Assembly (NCBI GenBank): GCA_025642075.2
Contig: JAODUO010001683.1
Location: 38,439 to 102,438 of the forward strand
Direction of reading: 5' to 3'
From: Ridgeia piscesae
Taxonomy: Eukaryota; Annelida; Polychaeta; Sabellida; Siboglinidae
Length of the DNA: 64,000 bases
The translations under genes were made by a program, and so were the position numbers. The notes beneath the pieces are model-generated. The model was not told the DNA's origin and made no database searches. It saw only the letters and a list, made by a program, of their open reading frames with translations. Shown in pieces: positions 23,447 through 35,321 of this stretch (position 1 is its first letter; each line of letters opens with the position of its first letter).

Positions 23447-23870
23447 GGCCTGAATAATGTTCTCTTCCCAACACTTGTTTTTAATATCTCTGATATTCTT
23501 TTGAGTCTCAGCTTTGATGCGTTGGGTTCTTTCTGCTTCTGTTGAGAAGTACTGTCATTTTGCCAAATGCAGAAGGTGTTTCTCTTTCAATCAAGAAGGT
23601 CCTGAACCTCCACAACATTCTCATCAAACCAGTCATGGTGCATACGTCCAATGTTGACGATTGTCTCGGCAAATGCTTTGTGGGTGGCGGGATTAAATGC
23701 ATCCCACTGCTGGTAAACACATGCTTCAGCTGATCAACAAGACAAGAAGAGAGATTATTGGAGGTTGGCTCGTATGCATGATTCTTGGAGGGATTTGATG
23801 TTGTATTTATTCTTGATCGTTTTCTTTATGTTTACGATACTTGAAAGCAAGGCGATTGTTTCATTAATTC
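23447..23870 (-). mobile_element. RTE-like LINE, 5' part of the interrupted copy
   Basis: Continuation of the element at 19930-21137. The minus strand encodes the region between endonuclease and RT, including SGMHLIPPPTKHLPRQSSTL. The same segment is visible at 36006-36350 and 62656-63033. The endonuclease itself is missing here, so the copy is truncated at its 5' side near 23870, just before the MITE at 23887. Confidence 0.75.
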
Positions 23871-23886
23871 ATGTTGTAGGGGATAC

Positions 23887-24268
23887 TGAGGTAGGTTGAT
23901 CCATGGGGTAAGTTGAGCCACCCCTTCCCTAGGTTTCTTGAGTAGTTTAGCTGAAAGGTGTTGCCTATTGATATCTAAACACACATAATTGATGTTGATG
24001 CTAGGGGACAGCTCAAGAATGCTCTAAAACAATTTGGGGCGGTAAAAGTGGAAAGTGTTGGAACAGGTATGTGAATATGTGTTATGTTTACTATACAGAT
24101 TTACATTATTCTGCAGATAACAAGAAACAGTTGGTAAAGTAGATTTCCTTCGTAGTTAGTTAAATTTCCCTGCCACACCATCAAGTTAATGCATTTTATA
24201 GTGCGCTATATTGTGCAAGTTGATCCGGTTAAATTGGGATTAGTTGTGCCATGGATCAACTTACCTCA
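23887..24268. mobile_element. MITE with 20-bp terminal inverted repeats
   Basis: The left end TGAGGTAGGTTGATCCATGG (23887-23906) and right end CCATGGATCAACTTACCTCA (24249-24268) match inverted at 19 of 20 positions. Internal GGGGTAAGTTGAGCC and GCAAGTTGATCCGG repeats resemble the ends. It is 382 bp with no coding capacity. No clear target duplication is seen, so the superfamily is left open. Confidence 0.8.
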
Positions 24269-25134
24269 TGTCATTGATCATTTGTGATAACACTTAGTGG
24301 TGTTTCAAATATGCATTTTTGTGAATTATGTTCGATTTGTCTAAGATCAGTGCTAGTTAATATATTGGTAAATCCCTATTCCGTTGTATGTAGTGGACAA
24401 GTCGTTTCGACAACAACATGTTTCCGGACGATATCCCTATTTTCTACCTTAGTACTTTTTAAATTACATCTCAACTTTTTTTTTAAACGTTGCTTACAAT
24501 GTAAGTCTTACACATTTATAACAATGAAATCATAGTTTTAATTGGCATATTAAATATATTATCGGGGATCTGTCCGACGTAGTTGCAAACTTGTGTTTAA
24601 ATGGTACCTACAATAGGACATGCAGTTAATTCATACTTCGAAATCTGGATTACATGAATGTAGTAAGATATAGTAGTATAGTAGTGTCAGTGGTGTTTAA
24701 TATGTTTCTTATCTAACGTGACAAGTTGCATTTGACAAATAAGTACGCCTACCTGAATTGTAATTTCCATTCGCATGTTGCGAAAATTTATTTTCAGTCA
24801 TGGCTACACCTACATAATTGTGCTGGTGTAAAAGAAGCACTACATACCATGTTGCTAAAGGTCGATATCAATTGATGATGCTAATTATTTGGTGAGGTAA
24901 ATGTATTTCACGCAATATGGTCTCCACATGCGTACGGTCCGACAATACCAACCAGCGTTAGAAAACGAACAAACCCATCAGAGTAGTGAAAACAGTCAAA
25001 CTAAAATTCCAAAGACTCTAACGCCACGTTCTATAGTTTACTCCTGATCAGGCACGGGGTAAACATTATTTCTAAGCCGATTTGTTTTTGATACGTTTTT
25101 GATACTACTAAGACGTTTGCCTGATTTTAATAAT
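24269..25134. other. no gene seen
   Basis: About 870 bases with no recognised exon or element. The + frame at 24284-24535 has no domain signal. Confidence 0.5.
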
Positions 25135-25560
25135 ACGACCAGATGATAAGCGGGGGTAATTTTGTTGGAGATAATTCTGTCAACTATCTTTTGGATCTAT
25201 CGTTGTATATAGCTACTTGAGGGGTGAGTGCACTGAGTTTTGGAGGCATTCATTTGAAGACAGCCTGTTCACTTCATTGCGGCATTCGTATTCATCTGAG
25301 TTCGTTACTAGCCATTCTAAAGTGGGTTATCTGCGCGCTTCACAAGTTGAACGGAGGAGTGTTGTGAAATACGGTCATTTATAAGTAGGGAGTTTAAGAA
25401 CGGGGAAAGTATAAATCCCTGATGAGTTTCATTGTTCAACATAATAGTGCAGTATACAATACCGTTAATTGTGACAATTAGTGGTTGCTTTAGAAGAAAG
25501 ACAAGAAGCCAGTAACATTAAAATATGATAGCAGTAGCTGTCAAATAACTTGGCTTTGGG
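25135..25560 (-). mobile_element. Rex/L2-like LINE RT fragment
   Basis: Homologous to 60840-61605. Read on minus it has a stretch equivalent to TIMLN.ETHQGF.LSPFLNSLL and a broken motif near YADD, then jumps to the 3' part, so about 300 bases present in the other copy are missing. The shared AGTAGGGAGTTYARGAACGGGGAAAGTA and GATAAGCGGGGG segments make the homology clear. Stops in every frame mark it as dead. Confidence 0.6.
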
Positions 25561-25656
25561 TACTGCCGACGCAATTCTCTCTAGAAGGTCCAATATGACT
25601 GCCGTGGCGTGAGACCGCACATTTCGTGGGGAAGGTAATTTCGAGAAATAAACATG

Positions 25657-26130
25657 TCAAAAGCACGAAAGCCCTCCAGTGTCACTGACAGTGATGTCGG
25701 TGACACTGAGGTGATGGCAATGAGGTTCGTTGAGCTGCTGAATGACGAGAGGGTGCTTACACTTTAAGGTCAGCTTTGTACCCGCAGGCGCTATCAGACA
25801 AGCTTGACAAATGACGCGAACTATAGCTGACCTGACGTCCCAGTTCAAAACCAAAGAAAGAAACGCCCTGGAAGAGAGGGTGGAACGACTGGAGGGTGAA
25901 TGTGACAGAGTGGAACAGTATTCCCGTAGGGGCAATTTGAGATTTAGCGGCATTCCTGAGACTGAGGAGGGAGAGGACATTACGGCTAAGGTGATCGAGA
26001 TTATCAATACCAAAATGGCACCCCCCCAGTGTCTCAGGAGGACATTATTGTTAGCCACATGCTGGGCAAGAGGAGTGACACTGGTGACCGGCGCCGCGTC
26101 GTAATAGGGCCTGCAAGTGGGTCACGATAC
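25657..26130 (+). pseudogene. LINE ORF1 with coiled coil, frameshifted
   Basis: The first part starts at ATG 25653 (MSKARKPSSVTDSDVGDTEV) and has a TAA after VLTL. It resumes at 25811 as SQFKTKERNALEERVERLEG and ECDRVEQYSRRGNLRFSGIP, a coiled coil leading into the RRM-like start typical of LINE ORF1 proteins. A seven-C run at about 26021 shifts the frame; past it DIIVSHMLGKRS and RRRVVIGPASGSRY continue the ORF1 pattern. The partner ORF2 is not adjacent, so the fragment is isolated. Confidence 0.65.
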
Positions 26131-26685
26131 ATGGCGTGACTCCGCGCGACTTGAGCTTATTGGGGACTAAGCGAGACTAATTGGGGACTGGACACAAGAA
26201 TAATATTCTAACGATGGATGACAGTTGTAGCTTCCGACTGATGAATACTAGGAAAATCAGTTCATAAATATCTTGTGTTATACGTTTCTTATCGTAAATG
26301 TCCGATTTAATATTGAGTTTATCACACTATCATAGACACATAGCGATTTACGTAGTGCAGATAATAGACACGATGCTAGGCTGTATGTGTCTTACGGGAT
26401 TTGCGTTTTACATTGCTGTACGTTGTGGTTTCGATAAGCACTTATATCTGACAAGTTGGCTAAATGCACATAATCATAACACATGTATACGTTTGGCCCA
26501 AACAGGTTGTACTGCGTGAAAACTGGCACACTTCATTATTAGTCAAGATCGCCAAACACAAGTACTTGCCGCTATTGCCATGGCAACCACCATAATAATG
26601 TATTAAAATTCATGATTTCCGTGATCATTGTCACCGGCAAAATGTTCCACTGCTTCTGCTTGTAATAATCCTTCGGACAATATAA

Positions 26686-27063
26686 TTGAAATACGCTATT
26701 TCGGGGCAGTTCGATTATTACGACCAAAACAAAACAAAGTCATATATGTTAACATGGAGTATATGGACCTCCTGCCCCCAACTGCCCCCAGCCTCGTTTT
26801 CGCGCGCGAGACTTGCACGCCCTATTGTGCGATTCAGTAAAGTTACGGTGCGTGACGGAGTGATCTGGGCGAGGAGCCGATTACGCAATACAAACGGCAG
26901 CACCGAAAAAATCTACGTCAATGAAGGTTTGACGCAGCGCCGCGCTGCACTTGCCGCCGCGACAAGGCAGATGAAAAACACACAAAATCAACGACAATGG
27001 CAAGATTGTGGTAAAGACTTTGACAAACATAATAAAAGTCATCAACACGGAGGCGGAGATTAA
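26686..27063 (+). pseudogene. LINE ORF1 C-terminal domain fragment
   Basis: From about residue 60 the frame reads RSRLRNTNGSTEKIYVNEGL then TQRRAALAAATRQMKN, a pattern like the IYVNEDLTKRR...R motif of LINE ORF1 C-terminal domains, ending HNKSHQHGGGD. The N-terminal part of the frame is not ORF1-like. It may be the ORF1 end belonging to the + strand LINE whose ORF2 starts near 27900, but 840 AT-rich bases (27064-27900) without recognisable coding lie between. Confidence 0.5.
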
Positions 27064-27899
27064 TAATCTTCTTTAAACACAGAAACCGGCCTTGGTGACT
27101 CTTGATCGGGAACATTCACATTCTCCGTCATATGAACGTTTACCAGAACCAATGTCTGTCATATGAATGTTTTATCTATATTATATATTTTTTTCTGTTT
27201 TTTATTATATATTTTGCAAATACATTATTAATTATGAAGCAGTGACATTACTAGATGGTCTGTTATCATTAGGCTGATTATATTTTATGTAAATTATTAA
27301 TTATCGGTATGCATTTTAATTTTAATTATGAATTCTGATATCATCAGGCTGATTTTACTTTGTTAATTATTAATTATCGCTATGCATTTTATTTTTATTA
27401 TGAAGTATATCATAGATATATGGTGCTATTCTTGTTCTAATGGTCACACACGTGATATTTATAATTATACTAATTTAATATTTTGTGTTTTTCATCGAAA
27501 TATTAGTTAAAGTGAACCAGTCAACTTAATTATTTTCATGTCAACTAAAAGTTATTTATGTTGATTGATATATATTCTGGTATCTCTAAATTATCACAGC
27601 AACATATTTATGTTCGCTTCTTTGTCAATTGAATGCATTTATTTTTAATCAGAGGCGTGTTAAAAAACATTTAAAAGTGCAATACCTTTCCCACGAATGG
27701 TCATCTTGCATTTTCATAATGCAAACGAATATCTCATGATGTTCTTGACTTCATGTGAAGTTGCCTTTTTTATTTTTATTTTGGTTTGTCTTGAGACTAC
27801 AATCTGTGTGATGTATGTCCCCACCTACTCATTGTGTTCAATATATCAAGGTATTCACAGAAATGGCCTAAATAAAGTTTTACATCATAACGATGATGA

Positions 27900-30800
27900 A
27901 AATTTTGCTAATGATAGTTAGCCAATAATGAAAACTCCATCGTACTACGACACCAACAACTTTAAATCATTGATAGATACAAAAACAAATAATTTCGGCG
28001 TATTTAGCACAATGCTAATTTTAGCATCTATTAATGCTAAATTAAACGAAATAGAGGTTTTCACACAAGAACTGCGGCTACTTAATGATGCTTTCAGTGT
28101 TATGTGTATTCAGGAAAGCTGGCTAACTGAACAAAACGACTTATGTAACATTAACTTAGAAGACTATACTTGCATCTCGTTGGGCAAGACTAGTAGTACA
28201 AAAGGAGGCGTAATTGTGTACATTCAATCTCAGTATAAATATAAGGTACTGCAAGTAATAAAAAAAAAAAAACTGGGAGGGTCAGTTTATTGAAGTCACA
28301 GGGGGCGGCCTTATCAAACCTGTGATAATTGGTAACATATACATACCTCCACGAGTCCTAAATTGTGACTACAAACAATTCATTGATGAATTTGCATCAG
28401 TATTATCACAGATTAATTTTTAAAAATCTGAAGTAATCATTGCAGGAGACTTTAATATAAACTTGCTTAAAATCAATGAAAAAGAATATTGTAGTGAATT
28501 TTACGACACCTTAACAGGGTTTGGTTTCTTTCCCAAAATAACATTCCTAACAAGATTTGTTTCCTTGAATGGCACTCTGATTGACAACTTGTTTTGCAAA
28601 ATTAGTGAATTAATGCTAGAATCAACAGCAGGTATCCTAATCAAACAATTCTCAGATCACCACCCATATTTCATATTTATTGACGATGCTCCAGTCCAAT
28701 AACCAACTAAAATATAACGGAGAAATTAGAAAAAAACAGTTTGTCTGATCCTAATAAAAAAAACATTATTACTGAGGTACGTGGAAAGGCAAACTGTAAA
28801 CACATGCCATACAAATTAATCAAGTGTAAGAAACATAAATATTCGCAATGGATAATAAATGGTATACTTAAATTTATAAAATACAGAGACAACCTACATA
28901 ATCGACCTAAACGTTTAAATCCAACATCTATCGAACACGTTATAAAAACTTCAAATTTACCAACATATAATAGTATCCGTAAAAGATGTATTAGAGCAGC
29001 CAAACTATCATGCTATGAACAACTGTTTAACACGTATAAAAATGACGCATGGAAAACCATTAACGAAATATTACATAGGTCAATTAAAAAGGGTCATTAC
29101 CTGATTATTTCAAGAACGGAGATAATAAAATAACTGTTAATGTAGAAATTGCTTTCCTTTTTTTACAAACATAGGTAAGGATCTTGAAAACAAAATAAAA
29201 ATTATAGTTACTACTTAACCGGAAATTCTGAAAATCTATTCCAATTCCAAGAAATTAATGAAGAATAATTGAAAATTGTCCTGCTAAATCTAGTAGTGGC
29301 TGCGACCGTATTACATTAAAACTGAAAATTGAAATATTTAAAATATATTCTTATAAAAGCTCTAACTTTACTTATAAATCAAATATTAAATACTGGAATA
29401 TTTCCAGATAAGATGAAATTTGCGAAAGTAATTCCTATCTCTATAAATGAGGATCAAACATAGTTTTGTAATTATAGACCGATATCTCTGCTACCAGTAA
29501 TCTCAAAGGTCAATGAAAAGGTTATATATAATCAGATGTATTCGTTTTTTTTAATAAACACCAACTTTTTAATGATAACCAGTATGGATTTTGATCCGGT
29601 CACTCAACGGAACACGCCATTCTGGATGTTATCGACCGAACAATAGCCGCCCTGAATTCCAACGAAACACCTATTAATATATTTTTAGACTTATCAAAAC
29701 ATTTGATACCCTAGACCATTCAATATTATTAAGTAAACTACAATTTTATGGGATGGATGCTGATGCTCTAAATGGATGCTGATGCTCTAAAGTAATGGAA
29801 AGATATATGAAAAATAGAAAACAATATGTCATTTACAATGACTCAATCTCTGAAACCCTGCCCATTACCACTGGTGTGCCACAGGGTTCTATTTTAGGTC
29901 CACTTTTGTTCTTAATATATATAAATGACTTACCAAACTCATGTGAAACATTTAAATATATAATGTATGCAGACGACACAACTTTGTTTACAACAATTCA
30001 GTTGTCTAACACATGTCCCACTAAAAATATCGAATATCATTTAAATTCAGATTTAAATAAGATAAACGAGTGGCTGAAAATCAATAAATTGTCGTTAAAC
30101 GTAAATAAATCCAAGTATATAATACATAAATTGGGAAATAAACAAGTGAATAATCTCCTCATCAAAATAGATGAAACCGTAATAGAAAGAGTCCAAAAGT
30201 TCATCTTCTTGGGGTAACCTTGCAAGAAAACCTAAGCTGGGATGTTCATATAAACAAATATGTCAATTAAATGTTCCCAATTGATAGGCATATTAAACAA
30301 ATTAAAACGATTCTTGCCACTGTATATAAAAGTTACTTTGTATAATGCATTAATGTTACCATACATCAATTATGGCCTAATGGTATGGGGTTTTAGCTGT
30401 AACAGAATAATCAAACTACAGAAAAAAGCAATTAGAATAATATGTTCAACAAAATATAATGCACACACTGAGCCGTTGTTTAAGAAACTAAAGATTCTTA
30501 ATGTTACAGATATGATGAAATTGCATGAATTGAAACAAGTATGTGCACACGACATTACCAGTATATTTGCAAAACTTACCATTTATATTAAATAAAACAG
30601 TCCACACATTTAACAGACGGCTACATGACAATATTCATACAAATAGGGCTAAGCATGAATTTGCCAAGCGATACATTAGGCACGATATCCCTTTACTAAT
30701 AAATAATACTACATTTAGCATTAAAAACAAAATTACAACGCACAGTTTACGAGGATTTAATAGTTACGCAAAAGATAACTTTCTATAAAAGTACAAAACA

Positions 30801-31367
30801 CTGTGCTTTTTACCAAACTGTTATATATGTGGACATTCATAACAATCAACGTACTAATTTACAGTGTTTCTTGTTGTATACCTCCGTAAATGTACATATA
30901 CTAAGTAGTGTTATTTGACTATGAGATGTAATCATTTGCTAATTTTCAAAATATCTTAAAGTACTAATTGTGTTGTTTGTTAGTTGAGATTTGTGACATT
31001 TGTTACCAGTAATGACATTCTAGTGTTGCTGTATTATGCACATGTGTTTATTTGGAAGTGCTTAAAATAGTCAACTATATTTAATTGTGATGTAATTAAG
31101 GCTTAATTAGTTAAGGCTGTCACGAGAGCGACCAAAATGGTCTTAGTGACAGTCTCCTCGACCCCTGGTTATTTTACCTACAGTAACAATATATAATAAG
31201 TTATAATTATATTTCTGTTATTTTCTTACCTAATTACTTGGCAGTTTGCTGCACAGCGGTACTAATGTAATATTTATTTTTTAAATTGAGCTGTAGGTAA
31301 TTTGTGTGTACATTGCTTTATGTATATTTTTATTGGGTCAATAAACACTTCCGATTCCGATTCTGGC
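27900..31367 (+). mobile_element. Jockey/CR1-like LINE, nearly full ORF2, frameshifted
   Basis: The endonuclease runs from about 28014 (INAKLNEIEVFTQELRLLND, then IQESWL), through a frameshift at an A12 run (28260-28271), to IIAGDFNINLL and FSDHHPYFIF. The RT follows: NYRPISLLPVISK (about 29478), [26 protein letters not shown] and [10 protein letters not shown] (29795-30217), with YADD intact. Thumb and C-terminal parts run to 30786. The 3' UTR has a hairpin (31117-31152) and ends near AATAAACACTTCCGATTCCGATT (31367). A 19-bp tandem duplication (ATGGATGCTGATGCTCTAA) at about 29754-29791 and several shifts make it inactive. Confidence 0.85.
31117..31152 (+). other. 3'-UTR hairpin of the + strand LINE
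   Basis: CTGTCAC (31117-31123) pairs with GTGACAG (31146-31152), and GACCA (31130-31134) with TGGTC (31138-31142) around an AAA loop. The two nested stems form one interrupted hairpin about 215 bases before the LINE 3' end. LINE reverse transcriptases can recognise such 3' structures; that role is inferred. Confidence 0.6.
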
Positions 31368-31442
31368 AGGGTCTAGATAATGGACCTGTTATGCCTGCAT
31401 GTCGCAGTGTTTTAGTCCTTCATTCGGGAACATTCATAATTT

Positions 31443-31567
<125 letters not shown>

Positions 31568-31608
31568 GTTAGATACAATCAACACATTAATGGTTATTTC
31601 TATTCCAG

Positions 31609-31719
31609 TAGACCGATGTCTCAGCCGCCCGTGTCAGCATCAAGGTAATTGCTCTAACTCTGCAGGCGGATACACATGCACATGTGCCAGTGGCTACTTG
31701 GGCATTACTTGTGAAAATG
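31609..31719 (+). CDS. EGF-like exon A1
   Basis: TATTCCAG precedes and GTAAGTC follows this 111-nt exon, phase 1 at both ends. It encodes [25 protein letters not shown] and ASGYLGITCEN: six cysteines in EGF order (1-3, 2-4, 5-6 pairing expected). It lacks the D-x-D/N-E start of calcium-binding EGFs. EGF modules act in secreted or extracellular proteins as protein-binding units. It is one of three A-type exons (also 48948 and 61728), which share intron sequence on both sides, so they are products of segmental duplication. Confidence 0.85.
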
Positions 31720-31942
31720 GTAAGTCTTGCATATGTATTTTCTACAAATGAAGAAACTCACAAATAGAACAACGTCATCGCACATTGATTGTAGGATATA
31801 AATGTGTCTTCCAAGAATAGGTTTCGGAAGATGCTACATGCTTTCACATGTTATAGTTACTTTGCTCAAATGCTCACAGATGGTGACGCCGTCAATGTTA
31901 CAACTGACAAATACTTTCCATGGTAATATTACAAATGCTTAC

Positions 31943-34575
31943 AAATGAACTTTTTCACCTGTCGTCTGTTCACTGTCCAGGCCTCGGTTCCGTACGATTG
32001 CACGGTATATCTTGCCTTTAACCCGCGTGGTTGTTCCAGAGTCTATGGCGTAGTCGGCCGAAATATGCACTAGCCTTGACCATCCTCCTCTGTATTTAAT
32101 CGTCAGTGCATCCATTACTTGATATAGTGCTTCCGATGTAGTTGAATTCCAGAACAGAGTTAAGCTTGTTTCCATCAACCATGATATCCTCCTCTCGGGT
32201 TCTTGTAGAGTTGGGTTGGTAGAGCACATCGGTCTTCTTGATGTTAATCTTCAGGCCAAACTTCTTTGACGCATCGGAAAGCATCCACTATTGTCTTCAT
32301 CTCTTCAGCAAAGTGGGCGGCCAGTGCACTGTCATCTGCGAATAGCAGCTCTCTCATCAGTATCCGAGTAGTCTTGGTCTTCGCTCTGATGTGTCCGATG
32401 TTGAATAGGTCAGCGCTCTGTCTGGACTGTATATATAGACGCCATCTCCGATGTCTCGGAAAGCCTCGTCGAGCATTGCTGATAGCAAGATGGAGAAGAG
32501 AGCGTGGGGGCCAGAACACAACCTTGCTTGACCCCTTTTGTAACACTGAACGATTTCGAGAGTTCCCGTCCAACACTAACTTTTTGCCATCATTCCGATA
32601 TGTAGAGCCTCGATCATAGTTGTGAACTTCTCTGGCATCCATACTTCCTCAGTAGATGCCATAGCCCGGTCCTCCCAACTGTATCGAACCCCTTACTGAA
32701 ATCGACAAATACCATATACAGTGGTCGATCCTCCTCAATGCATTTTTCATGTAGCTGTCGGAGACAAAATATCATATCCACGGTGCTCCCGTTTCCTCTG
32801 AAGCCACATTGTGTCTCCGGAACCACCCCTGGTGTTATGTGGGTAGATAGTATATTGAGGAGGATCCTGGCGAAGATCTTGCCTGCTATGGAAAGAAGAG
32901 AGATTCCTCTATAGTTCCCACAGTCTGTTCGATCACCTTTCTTGTAGATGGTTACAATGCTGGCATCCATCCATGATTCTGGTACAGAACCCACCTACCA
33001 AGCATTGGTGATTAGTTGGTGCAGTCTGCTGAACAGATTGTCTCCTCCGTGCTTCCATACATTAGCAGGAATTCCATCTCCCCCAGGTGCTTTGCCATCT
33101 TTCAGGCCGGCGATTGCTCTAGCTATCTCAGCCTTGGTTGGAATCTTATCGAGGCTTGTCTTGGTAATGCGCTGCGGGATGTTGTCCAGAGCTTCATGAT
33201 TTATGCCGCCAGGGACGTTTAGTAGCGTCTGGAAGTGTTCACTCCATCTTGCCACAACTCTCTTGCTATCAGGGAAGGTCTCCATTCCATCTGTTGATTT
33301 CAGGTGAACAAGTCCCTTCTTCTTGGGTTCACACACTTCCTTCAGTTCACTGTAGAAGCACGTCATGTCGTTTGTGTCAGCAGCTCTCTGCAGATCCACT
33401 GCCTTCCTTTCCCACCAGTTTGTCTTCAGTGCACATGTGCGTTTTTGTAGCAGTCTGCAGGAATTTTTGTATGCTGCAGTGGTGGATCTAGTTCTCCTGG
33501 TTTGCAACTTTCTCTAGTGGGCCTGATCTCTTCTGCTCATAAGAGTCTGTAGATCCTGGTCGTTGGGGTCCTGGTGTTTTCTCTCTGGCTTGCCAATGCA
33601 ATTCCAATGTCTTAGCTGTGTTGTATACGACCTGCTGCAGAGCTGCCCATTCTTCGTCTGGTGTTGAACTTTCCTTCTACTCCCATTGGGCGAGGGCACT
33701 GTCCATCTCCTGCTCAAAACTCTCCCTGTGGCTGATGGTACCTAGTTTCGCTGTGTTGAGCTTTGTCGGCTTTTTTGTCCCTTGCCTGTTGTGCTTTTAT
33801 TGTATTGTGAAAGCCACTTTTGACCTCAGCATCTGGTGATCGGTCCAGCAGTTAGCTCCACGCATGGCTCGGGTACTGTGGATGTCCATCTTATCCCGAC
33901 ACCTCATGATGATGAAGTCGATCATATGCCAGTGTTTGGAACGAGGATGCACCCAACTGGTCTTGTGTTCATCCTTCTGCTTGAAGGCTTCTGCTGTCAC
34001 TATCAGTTCGAACTCGAAGCACAGAGCCAGTAGAAGCTCGTCATTGGAATTGCATTTCCCAATCCCACGTTTGCCACTGACCAAGGGCCACTAGTCATTG
34101 TCTGTTCCTATCCTCGCATTTAAGTCTCCTATCAGCAGTAGCTTATCTGTACGGGGGATGCCACTGAGCACACTTACCAGCTGGTCGTAGAAAGCCTCCT
34201 TGTTTCCATCTGGGTTTGTCATTGTTGGAGCGTACACGTTGATAATTGTAGCAAAGTTGTCCTTGCTCAAAGGTAGTCTCATCGTCATGATTCTGTCGCT
34301 TACTGGCCGTGGCATTACTGTCAGCTTTGTGACGATATCCTTTTTTGATAGTAAAGCCCACTCCGGCCTCCCTTCTTTCTCCTGCGGGTTTGCCACTCCA
34401 GAAGAAAGAGTATGCCAAGTCGTTGAGAACCTTGTTTCACATAGGGCGGTAATGTCGATGTTGTATTTGGCAAGTTCCATTGCTACTAGTGCATTACGTG
34501 TTTCTGGTCGGTCAGCTGCTTCTTGGTCGAGGAGAGTCCTGACGTTTCATTGTGCAATTGTCAGTAGTTGTTTTC
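31943..34575 (-). mobile_element. RTE-like LINE, endonuclease plus RT, 3' end missing
   Basis: On minus the endonuclease begins near 34560 (NVRTLLDQEAADRPETRNAL, just after W changed to stop), then ITALCETRFS, IINVYAPTMTNP, LLLIGDLNARIG and SKHWHMIDFIIMR. The linker and RT follow: LKDGKAPGGDGIPANVWKHG, YKKGDRTDCGNYRGISLLSI, ETQCGFRGNGSTVDMIF, MVFVDFSKGFDT and LLFADDSALAAHF (FADD intact). It ends within LYGTEAWTVNRRQVKKFH at about 31943, so the true 3' terminus is absent. Stops and frameshifts occur at about 34555, 34090, 33000, 32640 and 32250. It lies in the intron after EGF exon A1, opposite to the host gene. Confidence 0.88.
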
Positions 34576-35321
34576 TTCTTCTTCTTCTTCCTAGCTGATT
34601 TTCCACGTTCGACGGAAGATGAGGTCAAGCAGCGCGGTCATTGGTAACCCGGGCGACGGCCGATCCGGTATGGTGATTCGCGCATTTGTACATTTCAAAG
34701 AAGCTGCCAGAAAAATGTGTTAAAGTGCCGCTGGCCTTTGCAAGTTACTAGCGGCACTCTCTCGGGGAGCAAATAGAGATCTTTCACCGGCAACAACATG
34801 CCAAGATAGGCGCAAACTATTTGTCCCTGCAGTGACTGGTCGAGAGATGTTGCGAGTTCCATACATCAACCGCACTTGATGCTGCCACAATGACATGGTT
34901 TTCTGGTTAGGGATTGCTCCCATAGCCTTCGGTTCTGTTAAGAACCTGCACCACAGGTAATGCAAGACCTGCATACCTGTGTATGCAGGTGTCTACATAC
35001 CCAACTGCTCCCCAAAAAGAGGTATTACATATGTTTATAAGAAAAATTGGTTCTAAAGAAACACAAATTCACATTTGACCGGTGGCCATCTCGAATTTAT
35101 GCAAATTAACACAGTTGTTCATTGTAGCCATTTCGGCAGTCCAGCTTAATTAATTCTAGGATATCATGAGTCCAAAACATCCAAAACATCCATAGGATAT
35201 AATAGTTTCACTATTGAACACATGCGACTGCCAAATGGACAATATCTTAAATGTATCACTATGTGATCAATTTTTGGCATATTGAAAAGTGGAAGTGGTT
35301 ATGTTGTTGTGAAGTCGAATG
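34576..35321. other. intron-like DNA with a segment shared with 38.2 and 50.2 kb
   Basis: Bases 34576-34980 flank the LINE and may be its 5' UTR; the minus frame at 34720-34974 has no domain. Bases 35010-35321 match 38165-38345 and 50225-50390 (AAAAGAGGTATT...GTTTATAAGAAAAA...GAACACATGCGA), which is intron sequence downstream of EGF exons C1 and C2. The match stops abruptly at GTTGTTGTGAA, where the next LINE begins. Confidence 0.55.

Noticed and set aside
26298..26519. Cys-rich 73-codon frame as a secreted peptide
   Set aside because: No convincing signal peptide or repeat of the frame; composition fits chance.
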